From assembly GCA_008477525.1 (NCBI GenBank), contig SPDT01000015.1, positions 124,001 through 188,000 on the forward strand: 64,000 nt of DNA, written 5' to 3'. The DNA comes from Hypomyces perniciosus. Lineage: Eukaryota; Ascomycota; Sordariomycetes; Hypocreales; Hypocreaceae. The translations under genes and the position numbers were made by a program. Of this stretch, positions 46,332 through 57,879 are shown one piece after another. The number at the start of each line of letters is the position of its first letter. The stretch's first letter is position 1. The notes beneath the pieces are model-generated. The model saw nothing but the letters and a program-made list of their open reading frames with translations. It was not told the DNA's origin and did not search any database.

Positions 46332-49300
46332 GGAACTACTTTATCTTTAACTTTTTTATGTTAAGTATAAAAGATAACTATATTAAAGTAGGTATAATTA
46401 AGTACTGAATTTTAAGGAGAGGCTGTTACTTAATTAAGAATACTGTCCGCGATTTATGTAAGGGAATTATATACTTTATTAAACTTACTGATATTACTAA
46501 TATAAAAGGATTTTATATTAATATTATATTACCTTTAAAGCTTTATAAAGCCAGGGTTTAGCTAATAGGATATAATAATATACTTTATATTAGCATAGGT
46601 AACTTAAATATTATAGTAGCTAAAGTAAAGTATAAATATACCCTTTTATTTCTTAAATATAAACCTTTATTTCTTTATACTGCTTTTATATTTAAGTGCT
46701 ATATTTTAAGTAGCCTAATACCTTTTTTCCTACTTTTAGATATATATAATAAAGTATTTACTGCAATATAAAGAAAAAGACTAATATATAACCCCTACTA
46801 CTATACTTTAACTCGGAATACCTTTAGTATTTACAATCTAGGTATTTTGGCCTTAAGGCGTTAAAGGCGTTAATTACAAACGCTAAAAATATAAAAATAA
46901 AGGGAATTAAGTATATAAACTATAAATCTTATACTTTAATATATATATTATAGGTTATTTTATATAGACTATTTAATAGATAAGCATTAAAACCTTTTTT
47001 TAAGGTTTACTGGGATTTTTAAAACTATCTGTAAGAATATAATAAAGATACCTGGCTTTTAATACTTAAAGATAAATATACTGTATAATTATATATATAC
47101 TTTTTATTAAATAAAAAATATAATGCTGTCTATAATACTTTTTTTAACTTTATAAATATAGTTTAAATATAATATAATGTTTTTATGTATTATATTAGAT
47201 AAAATAATAAAAAAGCTATAATTAGGATTAAAGGTTTAATATACTATTAACTTTAAGCGGGTAGGGAAAGAATTATCTTTAAGCTTTCCTTTTTTATACC
47301 TATAAGCTATATAGTATATTAAAGTATATAGGTTAAGAAATAATAATTAAATTAATTAAAATGTTTAATTATATTAATCTTTTAAATAACTTATAGCCTA
47401 AAAGTATTAAAGCAGTAGTGTATTTTATTAATATAAGCCCTTTGTCTGTACTTAAGATAATATTATTAATTAATAAAATAAAGTAATAGTTTTGTAACTT
47501 TATACCTTTTCCTAGAAAGGAGTTTTCTGCAGATTATAGCTAGATTAAAATAGAATCTATGCCTATAGCTGCTGTATTTATATACTTAATAGAGACTATA
47601 AAGCTAGTTAAAATAAAAGAGAATTTAAAATTAAGTTTAGGGGCTTAATTAAATACTTTATTGGATATACTGTAAATAATATATATTATATTTAATTACC
47701 TTACTTAGTAAAGGTAATTATTATAAGGAATATATAGTTTAATAAGAATATTTTCTTTAATAGTAAAAAGGAGATTGCAAATAAACTTACTATAGTTTAG
47801 TTAAATAAACTATTTAAAAAGGTTAAAGAAAAGGAACTAGACTTTATACTTTTTTTAATATATATTTCTACAGTAAAAAATACTTTTTCAAGTAATAAGG
47901 AAATAAAGAGTTTACTTTTAAGTGTAAATAAGCTTTAAAGCATTAAAATCAGTTTAATAGCTATTTAGGCTAAGCTACTAGCGCGCCTAAAGGTATCTCT
48001 TAGACTTTAAATATTTATAGCTACCTTAAAATAGTTAATTTTTAAAGAAAGCAGTGTATTAATAAGAACCCTAGGCAATACTTTTATAAGTAATTTACGG
48101 CTTTATATAAAAAGGGTTAAAGTAAAAGAATACCTTTATATATTAAAGGTATAATATTTAATAAAAAAGGAAAATTTATTAAAGTTAAAGGTAGATTAAT
48201 ATATAAAAGATTTATTTACTTTTTTAATAAAAAAGTAGACCTTTAAAGTAATACTAACTAGTAATCCTTTAAGCAGTAAAGCAGTATTTAATATTTATAG
48301 GAGTTTAAGGCTTTAAGGGAAATAACCTATAAAAAAGGCTAATAAATAATAATTTAAAGAGTATAGAAATAGTATTTACTATATTTAATATAGTAATAGA
48401 CTATAAATCTTCCTTTTAAAAAAGTATAGCTTTTAATAAATTAATTATTTATTAAAAGGATTTAGTAAAACTGTTATAAGATTAAAAAGAGTTTATAAAA
48501 TATTTATTTAAAGATAGGTTTAAGTAAACTGCGCGCAATAAAATTAATTCAGTATATATAAAAGGGACCTAGTAAAAGATATTACATTTAAAGGCAATAA
48601 TAAAGCTATTATTAATATATTAGGTTTTTATTTATAAATTCAATTAAAATAGAAATTTCAAATACTATAAAGCTTATTTTATAGTCTATAAAGATTTATG
48701 AAAGCGCTTTACTATAAAGAGTATATATATAGCTATATTACTAATATATTCTTTTTATATATTTATTGCTTTAACAGTAACATTTAACTTTAAGTTAATG
48801 TAATATAATATTAAAAATACTTTTTTTAATACTTTAAAGAATAAAAACTTAAAACTAGTTATATATAAACTCTTTAAGGGTTTTAAATAGTTAAATATTT
48901 ATTTAAAGCTCGCTAAAGCTTTATATAAACTAAAGGATTTACTAAAGTTATAGTTTAATAAACTATCTTTAACCTTAAAGTATTAAAAGTTAACTTTAAA
49001 CTTTAAAAAGCTTTATCTCTTTTATAATAAAGCTTAAAAAGTCTTTATTATATTTTATACAGATAATATCTTAATTATATATTATTATAATAATAAGGCT
49101 CTTTATATTAAGCTACTAAATACTTTAAAAGTAAAGTATAAACTTTATGGTATAAAATATATTGTAGTTGTTAAGGATTAAGATTACTTATAACTATATA
49201 AAGTATAAAATATACTTTTCCTATAAGATTTATTTTAAGAAAATCGTAAAATAATTTAGGCTTAATAAAAGAATATAAATTCTAATAATTTTAATACTTA

Positions 49301-49905
49301 TTATTAAACTTTAAAAAAGTATATTGTAAATATTACAAGTAACTATTAAAATATATTAAAAGAAAATAGAATTAATACTCTATATAGCTATTATAATAAA
49401 GCCTAATATAGTATATAGCGCCTTTGCTTTATTATAGTTTTTAATTAACCTTAGTAAAAACTATTTTAAAGTAGTTAACTAGTTAATTTACTATCTATAT
49501 ATATAATATTTTATAGCTTTTTAATATAAAAGGAAAGGAGAAATATAAGTTTTAACTGTTTTAAATAATACTTTTTTTGCTAATAATATAGATATTTAAA
49601 GACTATTTTAGGGGCATTTTATTATATTATTTTTAGGTTTTATATTATAAAATATAATATATTAAAACACTATTAGTATATCTATAACTAAAGCTAAGCT
49701 GCTTACCTTTACTTTAATAGTAAAAAAGGCTATAGGTTTATATTGCCTTTTTTAAGAAATAAAATTTAAGCCTAGCGTTTACTAAAATATTAATTATAAT
49801 AATTAATTAACTATATACTTTATAATTAAAGAAAATATAAAAATTAATACTTGCCTGCATTATATTAATATATAAAATATATAGCTTTAATAGGAATACT
49901 AAAAA
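46332..49905 (+). pseudogene. Copia-6 pol fragment (protease to RNase H), broken
   Basis: Starts in the middle of the Copia protease region (the ggaactacttta block also seen at 6110 in Copia-2) and runs through integrase, linker, RT and into RNase H. RT box YINN lies near 49055 ('tacagataatatctta' region). It is interrupted by the Gypsy-3 LTR at 49906. It shares variants with Copia-3 (for example the pre-integrase stretch at 46510 versus 13640), so it belongs to the second Copia subfamily. A short deletion removes the segment equivalent to 8120-8270. No 5' half or LTR is present. Confidence 0.75.
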
Positions 49906-50077
49906 TATTACAGCACTAACTATAATACAATATTAATAGCTTATTATATAAGCCCTAGTTATATAACTAGGCCTTAATATATTCCTAGCTATAACTTTCT
50001 ATAAAGCCTTAAGGCTTTCTTACTCTCTACAATATAATAATAATATTTGCCTTAACCTGCCTTTCTATACTATAATA
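49906..50077 (+). repeat. Gypsy-3 5' LTR
   Basis: 172 bp from TATTACAGCACTAAC to CTATACTATAATA. Its ends resemble the 162-bp Gypsy-2 LTR in reverse (TGTTACGGCACTAAA... and ...CTATATACTATAATA), so the two belong to related lineages. The middle differs. Confidence 0.72.
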
Positions 50078-51527
50078 GTTTATATTATCCCTTAACTCGG
50101 CTATACTATTATAAGGCATATACTTAACTAATTATAAATTCGCTTTAAATCCCCCTTTATTCTTAAACTTATAATAATACCTCTATAGCTTAACCTTTAT
50201 CCTTTAAACCCTATATTTATCGGAAACTAATTATAAGCAAAATAAATATAAATGCCCTAAACCCTACCCTGTAGCCTAACTTAGCCTAATAAACTATAGT
50301 TTTAGCTATAAAGTTTATACTTTTCCTTTTTTTCTTTAAAACCTTATAAAAATTTAGCATTAATAGCGATTATATATATTTAATAAATATAATTGTTAAA
50401 GATAATAACCTTTATTATTAATTTTATATTGTTAGCCAAGTAATTAAAAAAGGCCTAACTTAATAAAAAAATAAAAATAAACCTTTAAATAGGAAATCTT
50501 AAAGTAAATAACTAAAAATCAAGACCTTAAAGTATAAATTAAAGCGTAAGTTAAAGCCTTAAATATAGCTTTACTACTAAGCCTTAAAAATAAGAATTTA
50601 CCTAGCTACTACTAAACTAAAGACCTTAAGCAATTTAATAGTAAATAGAAAGATATTACTTAATATTAATAAAAATATATTAATTAGTATTCCTAAATTA
50701 ATATTACTTTTATAAGTAATTAATTAATCTTTTTAATTAAATTTAAAAAGATTCTATATATTGCAGGTCTTTTAAAGGGAGATATATACTAACTATAATA
50801 CAGAAACTTTAATACTATTATTAAAAGTTTTAATAACCCTGCCTAATAATATTAACAGATTAATGCAGTACTTTTTACTAATTTTAATAAATAATATAAA
50901 ATAATTAACCTTCTTCAAAAAGTATTATAGTCTTTTAATAACCTATATATATTAAATAAACCTTTCTAAAACTTTATAGTAAAGTTATTTACATTAGGCA
51001 GTAAATGCAGTAAAACTATTAAGTAAATAGTATAGGCTTTAAAGATAAAGGTCTCTTAAAAGCTTACTAATACTATAAGGATTTAAGTAATTAAGCTAAA
51101 TAAATCTAACTTTACTAAATAATGTTAACTTTACTAAACTATCTATAATAGGCTTTAAAAGGGCGCCTATTATAATGCCCTTTACACTACCTAAATAGGC
51201 TAGCATTAATAAGGCTATTAATAGCAGTAGTATTAACATTAATAGTAATATTATTAATACTAGCGGAATAATTAAGCCGCTGCCTTAACGCTTACTAGCA
51301 ACTTAATATAACTAGATATTATATATACCCTATTACTTTACCTTTAAATCTTTTATAAAGAATATATTATTAAAGGACTCTGCTTTTACTATAAAAAAGC
51401 AGGCTATAGCCTTAATAAATATAAAAAAGAAAGTAGTCTAATATATATTAAGGTAATTTATTTTAAATATAAAATCAAAATCGCTAAGTTTAGCTATATT
51501 AACTATACCTAAACTTAGCAGTACTTT
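50078..51527 (+). pseudogene. Gypsy-3 gag, with mutated zinc knuckle
   Basis: Plus-strand gag-like sequence. At 51381-51422 the translation CFYYKKAGYSLNKY aligns with a CX2CX4HX4C zinc knuckle in which the second Cys, the His and the last Cys all read Tyr (TGC-to-TAC and CAC-to-TAC transitions). This supports the gag assignment and the mutation type. The gene is interrupted by Gypsy-2 after the ACTTT target at 51523-51527 and continues at 63576. Confidence 0.65.
51523..51527. repeat. Gypsy-2 target-site duplication, left (ACTTT)
   Basis: Repeated exactly at 63571-63575, 12 kb away, on the outer edges of matching 162-bp LTRs. Confidence 0.88.
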
Positions 51528-51689
51528 TATTATAGTATATAGAATAGCAGGTTAAGGTAATATCTTTGTTGTGCCTTAAATAAGCCAAAAAGCTATTAGA
51601 ATATAGTTTAAAGGTATAGGACCAAGTTATTATATAAGGATGCATGTAATGCTAATAAGTTATTAAAGGGCAGGTTTAGTGCCGTAACA
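51528..51689 (-). repeat. Gypsy-2 3' LTR
   Basis: 162 bp, plus strand TATTATAGTATATAG to GTGCCGTAACA. Confidence 0.87.
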
Positions 51690-51706
51690 GTACCCCCCCC
51701 CTTTTT
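51690..51706 (-). other. Gypsy-2 polypurine tract
   Basis: Reverse strand reads AAAAAGGGGGGGGGTAC next to the 3' LTR, with nine G in a row. Confidence 0.75.
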
Positions 51707-51799
51707 AAACTCTATTTGCCCCTAAATAGCTATTTTAAGACTATATATATTCCAATCCTCCTATTATATTAATTCTATCGTAAACGGCTATTGCATTGT

Positions 51800-54700
51800 A
51801 GGTCCGGCTAGTCGGTTATCTTCCTCTTCTTAACTTAAGCAGGCAGGCTAGGCTTATTAGGGTTTTTTATATAGTATTCTAAAAGGGCAGCGTTTTATCC
51901 TTTTAGATCCTTTACAGGTTACTAGCTTAATACATAATGTTTCCAGGCTATATAATAGTATAGGCCATCCTTATTATAGCAGTTAAGGATTTTATTTAAT
52001 TCCTACTTTTCCATTACTTTATATATCTTATTATTTCTTTTAAGGATTTATCCCTATATATTTTTATTCTCTTATTTATTAATAGTGTTTTATCTTGGCA
52101 AATATATCTATTAGCCTACTTTATTAACTCCTAGTAATTTAAAGAAAGAGTTATAGAATATAGGGAAAATGCAGATATAGTTAAAAAGTTTAAATTAGTA
52201 AGCTTAAAGGTATATATTAAGGATTTTATATAGGCCTATCTATTTATTATCTCCCTTTTTTATTAAGCAGTTTATTTTAAAGTATTTAATCTTTAATTAT
52301 ACCTTTTTATTAACTGTAAATTAATATAAGTCCTCTTTTAATATATTAGCCACGGCCTTATATTAAGCAATTAATTATACTATAAAGGCTTTTAATTAGT
52401 TTAAGATTTATTAAAAATGCTTAATTATAGTGTTTATTTTATAGAAACTCCTTTTTTAAGCGATAAATAGATTTAGCAGGCAGGGGTTTAAAGGCTTAAC
52501 TTTTAAGCGTAGGTAAAAACTGTAATTTATAAAGAATAGTAAGGTTCCTGTTATCTCGGATATTTAATTATTTAAAGTAAACTCTGCAAATAGTAACTAG
52601 TTTAGTTCATTATTTTAATAAAAACTTCTAAACTACCTAAAATACTATTTTACCTTTATATTTAACTGTTTAATCTAGCTATTAGTCTTTAAATAGTAGG
52701 CTAAGGAATATTTGAAGTAAATTCTAAATTATTAAAATAGCTGCTTCTAGAACTTACATATAAACTAGGTACCGTAGTTTAATATAATTATTTCTAGGGC
52801 TTTATATAAGGTATAGATATATAAAATAAAGGTATTAGTAAATTTTTTGGCATTAAATATATAAGTAGCAATAAAGTGGTGTATCTTTATTAAGCAGTAT
52901 ACTACTATAACAATATTCTTATAAACTAAACTTTACTAGTTATAGTTAAGCAGTAGTGTAATATAGTTTACTAAGATATTACTTTAAGCTTAAAATAATA
53001 CTAGTAATAGTTTCAGGAATCTTAAAGGAGTAAACCTACTTAATTTTATTTAAAAGTATAGGTTATAACCTTTAATAAAAGTATTAATATTAGCTAATAT
53101 TTGCGGCTATTAATATATATAATTAAAGAGGTTTAGCGTTTTTATTTATTTTAAGTATCCCTTTAGCCTAAAAAAGTATATTTAATATATAACTTATATC
53201 TTTACTTTATTTATTAGCAGAAGGAAAAGTTATTTCTAGTAATATATTTAATTACTGCAGATTTAAAAGTTTTATATTACTGCTTTTAAGTTACCTCAGA
53301 TACTTTTACGCTATTATTAAATGGCTAGGTTTTAGAGCGCCTATATTATAATACTTACTATATTTAATATTTTATAGGCTTTATCGATTATTCTATTAAT
53401 TAATATCTTTAAGTTTAAGATCAAAGTGCTAGTTATTATAGTAAATAGGTTTTTATTATTTATATTTCCTGTAATATTAGTATAAGTATAGGGGTTAAAG
53501 CAGCTTTCTGGAAGTAAAGTTCTCTTTCTTTCTTTTAATCGGCTATTGTCTTAGTTTAACTTTACTAGGATATCCTAAAATCTCCTGCTTAATATATTAA
53601 GCCTTACTACTTTTAACCTAAGCTAATAAATAATCTGGAAATTACACTAGGATAAGAATTTAAACTAGTAGATTTATCTTTAATTTAATACTTTAATAGT
53701 TATAAAATATTCTGGGTTTTTATAGTTTATAATAATCTCGAATTTATTTTCTATACTTTAAAGCTTAAAGCGCCATTCTTATAATAATTTAATAATAGTT
53801 AATAGTTTTTTATTATAAATTTTATAATTGCATTTAGCAGGTAAATGCTTTAATAAAAAGTATACTATTAGTTATAAAATACTATCTTTATTATACTAAA
53901 AGAGAATATTACTAAATGCCTAGTTTAAGGCATTTATTTCTAGGACTATCTTTTTATTATAGTTAAAGAAAGTAAAGATTAAGGCGGTTATAAACTAGGT
54001 TTTAAAACAATTAAATACAGTAGTATAGAGTTTTATTTAATTCTTTAATATATCTTTTCTTAAAAGCCTATTTAAAGGTTTATAGATATTAAAAAAGTCT
54101 TTAATAAACTGTTAATAAAAATTCGCAAAGCCTAGGAAATATTAAAGTTCGCGGAGGTTTAAAGGTCTCTTTTAATTTATAATCGCAGCCACTTTTTTAA
54201 TTTTTATCTTAATACTATTACTTATAATAATTAAGCTAAAGTACTTTATTTTTATTGTCTTAAATTTGCATTTTTTAATATTAATTTAAAGACCTATATT
54301 AATTTATTTATTTATAACTTTTTATATATATTATTAGTATTCCTTTTATATAGTTAAATAGACTAGAATATTATTAAAGTAGGCTATATAAATCTTATTA
54401 AGTAAATTATATAAAGTATAGTTAATATAGTATTAGAAAGAGGCTGGGGTATTATAAAGATTAAAAGGTATAATAAGGGTTTTAAATAACTTAAACTAGG
54501 TTATAAAAGCTATCTTTTATTTATATCCCTTTGCGATTCTAAGTTTATTAAAGGCAGCTATTATATCCAGTTTAATATAAAATCTAGTATTATATAAAGT
54601 ATTTAATATTTCCTGGATTAGTAGTAATAGGTAGCGATTTTTTATAGTAATATTATTAAAGCCTTAGTAGTTTTAATAAATATAAATACCTTTTTTAGGT

Positions 54701-55400
54701 TTTATAGCGAAAAGTAAAGGGGCAGTATATCTTACTTTAGATTTTTTAATAAATCCTTTAGCTAGGTTCTTATCTAGCTATTTTCTTATAACCTAAAGTT
54801 TATTTAATAATATTAAGCGGTTCTTTTAATATAATAGTTCTTTCCCTAGTAAAAGCTTAATTTTATAGTTTTATAATCTTATAAAGGGAAACTTATTTAT
54901 TAATTATAAAAGGAAGCCAATAATTTTATTTTATAACTAGTTAAAAAGTTTCTTTTAAATATTATTTTCTATTAATTTTAACTTTACTTTTATAAATTTA
55001 TTAATATTAGACTTTAATATCCTTTAAAGGTACTTTCTGCTATAACAGTATATAAAGAAATTATAAAAAGCTATAGGGAATAATACTTATACTACTATAA
55101 AGCGACCCTATCTTTATAATATATTTATAAAAGTATCTTTATTAAGCTTTAATAGTCGGTATACTTTATATTCCTATTCCTATATATCTTTTATTAAATC
55201 TACCTAGGTTAATTTTATATATTAAATAGATAGGTCTTTATAAAACTAGATAAATAATATTGCAGTGGATATTTAGATATTTATTATGTTAGGTTACTTA
55301 TATAGCGCTACTGCTATAAGCTTATTAGGTATTAGTATATTTAGCTTAAGGAGTTATATTAGATTATATTAGTATAGATATTAATAGTTACTAGCTATAG
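51800..55400 (-). pseudogene. Gypsy-2 pol: integrase, RNase H, reverse transcriptase
   Basis: Reverse-strand translation of 52440-52740 gives the integrase core end, recognisable as the (Y)HPQTDGQTER then AEF-NN region of Gypsy integrases, with Gln and Trp codons turned to stops. RT occupies about 54060-54900, with 'KGIFIYI.Y' near 54690 and YFNN (54370-54381) in place of YxDD. The expected order from the 5' side (RT, RNase H, integrase) is kept. No chromodomain was recognised here, unlike Gypsy-1 and Gypsy-4. Confidence 0.72.
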
Positions 55401-57597
55401 GCATTATTAAGACTAGTATTAAAGGTTTATTTAATATTATCTATACTTTAATCTCTAATCCCTTATAGTTATTAGGTTAATAAATATAGCAGTAATTTTA
55501 CTTTAGTGTTAATATAAGGTTAATATATAGGTCCCTTTCTCCCTATTAAGGTATTATTTCTTTTAGTATACTTTTAATATAGGCTTAAAACCTAACTTTT
55601 TTTTTAACCTTTTTTTTTATCCTCTTTAATATATTATTTTATTTCTCGCTAATAGTATAAAGTATTAACTTTAAAGGTTTACTTAAAATATTAATATTCT
55701 ATAGAATAGTTATTAGGCTAGGAATTATTAATATAGTATAAATCTAAGGATAATAATTTATTAAATAATATTGCAAGTTAAAGGTAACTATTAATATAGG
55801 CTAGTCGATATTAAAATTATATTGCTATAGCTATAGTATATTAAAGATAAAGGGGTTTTAATTTAAGAGATTAGTAATAAAAATATATATAGCTTTCTAT
55901 ATTCCCCTATTCCTATATCTAGGATTATATAGTTAATAAACTATACAGCTACTTTACTATTAGCTAAAATAAGGCTTTTTGGTTTAGGCAATTATATTAT
56001 TAGGATTTAAGACTTTTAAAGAAAATACTAATCTGCAAAGCTTTATATTAAGCAGCCACTATTTATAAAGGTTAATATAGTTACTAGTAAATGCGTAAGG
56101 AATAATATAGTATAAATAAGTAATAATTTACTATTTATAGTATTTAAAATTAATAGTTTATTATTAATAATAATCTATTATATCTATAAAGGTATTAGGT
56201 TTATAGGCTATTCCGATATTTTATTACATTTCCTAATATAATATTATTAGGAAGTTACTCTTTTCCCTACTTTTTTATATTAAAAGTTATATTTTTATAG
56301 GTAAATATATTACTAAAGGTAACTAATCTTTTAATAACGCCAGTTTTATTAATATAGTGTAAGAATAGGTTCCTATTATATAATAGGTTATTTCCTTAAA
56401 TTAAAAAGTATTAATATTGCAGGAATTAAAGAATAGGAACTTATAGTGCTAGTATACCTTTTCCCTGGCTTAAAATATATACCCTGCCTTAAAGCGTTAT
56501 AGTGCTATTACTTTAATATATTCCGCGTCTTAAAAAGCTGCTACTATATCCCTATAAGCTTTAAGGTCTTATAGTATTAGCTTTCTACTTTTTAATGCAA
56601 TTATTAATTATATATTAGCTATTATAGTAATAGTATAGGTTATAAAGTTATCAGTATTCTTTATATTGCAAGGTAATGGATATAATATTTAACTATATAA
56701 GATTGCCTATATTTCTTTACTTTAAAAGGTTTAATTTATTTTAAGGCAGGGTTTATTAAATAGTATAGTTACTATTTAGCTTTTTAAACTGACAGTTACC
56801 TTTAAGTTTAGTATAATAGGCTTACTTTTTAAAGTTATAATAAACTTTTTAACTAAAAGTTCTTTAAATAAACTAGTTATCTTTATTTATAAACTTATTG
56901 CTTTTATTAATAAAAGCAGCAGCTATTTTTTTAAATACTTTAAAGTAAAAGGCATTAACCTTTTAGGTATTAGTTTTATTAGCTTAGGCTGCTAGTTTAT
57001 AAAACTTAGTAATAAACTTCTAGAATAGCTTATTTGCTATATAATAGGTATTAAACTTTTAGGCAGTAGATTGCGAAAAGTTAAGAGTTTTATACTATAA
57101 GTTTAAGAATTTAATAAAAATTTGACTATTTCCTTATTTTTATATTATATAGTTATCCTTTTTTATTATAATATAGTTAAATGCCTTTTATATTACATTA
57201 TAGGTCTCACTATTTAGTTAACTACTAATATAAAGGATATATTTATAAAAGGTATTAAAGTATTTAGTATTGATTATAATATTATATAGTATAGTTAAAT
57301 ACTAGTTTATATACTTTTATTAATAGGTTTTTATATCTTTATCTTTAATATTAAATTTATTTTTAAAGTTATTAATTTAATACTTTAAAATATTATTACT
57401 TTTAGCTTTAATAAGTTTATTAATTATATTGCTTTAGCTTTAGACTTTATATTGAGGGAGCTTTAGGTTTTTAATAATAGTAGTATTTTTAAACTTTTTC
57501 TATTTTAAGGCTATATTAAAGTTATATTTTTAGTTTTAAAAATAGTTAAAGATAATATTAAAGAACTACTTAAGTTCTAGTATTTAAAGCTATAGGG
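55400..57597 (-). pseudogene. Gypsy-2 gag and protease region, eroded
   Basis: By position this is the gag to protease part of Gypsy-2, directly upstream of RT on the minus strand. It is interrupted at its 5' side by Gypsy-1. No zinc knuckle or protease DSG could be confirmed. Frames are full of stops. Confidence 0.45.
57593..57597. repeat. Gypsy-1 target-site duplication, left (TAGGG)
   Basis: Identical to 63032-63036. Confidence 0.88.
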
Positions 57598-57823
57598 TAT
57601 AACGGGTATAGCCTAACTAGAAAGTATATAGTTAAGGCACCTCTGTATTGTTTATTTATAGCTAAAGGAAGGAAGCTTTATACTAGCTATATATATGTTA
57701 TATAGTTATGTATATAGGGTTATGGCCGAGGTGGTTTCTTGATTAGGTAAGCGGTCTAGTATTAGTTGTATTTCCGGATTCGGCGTAGTCGTAATTCTGG
57801 GAGATATGGCCTAGCCTGTAACA
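57598..57823 (-). repeat. Gypsy-1 3' LTR
   Basis: 226 bp, plus strand TATAACGGGTATAGCC to AGCCTGTAACA. The right half (57723-57823) is GC-richer and strongly conserved among the three copies, and carries a pol III A-box-like sequence on the plus strand (tggccgaggtgg, 57723-57734). Confidence 0.88.
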
Positions 57824-57838
57824 TTACCCCCCCTTCTT
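57824..57838 (-). other. Gypsy-1 polypurine tract
   Basis: Reverse strand AAGAAGGGGGGGTAA adjoins the 3' LTR. Confidence 0.75.
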
Positions 57839-57879
57839 ATAGTAGCTCTCTCTTTAGGCGCTGTTACTTCGCTGGCGCA

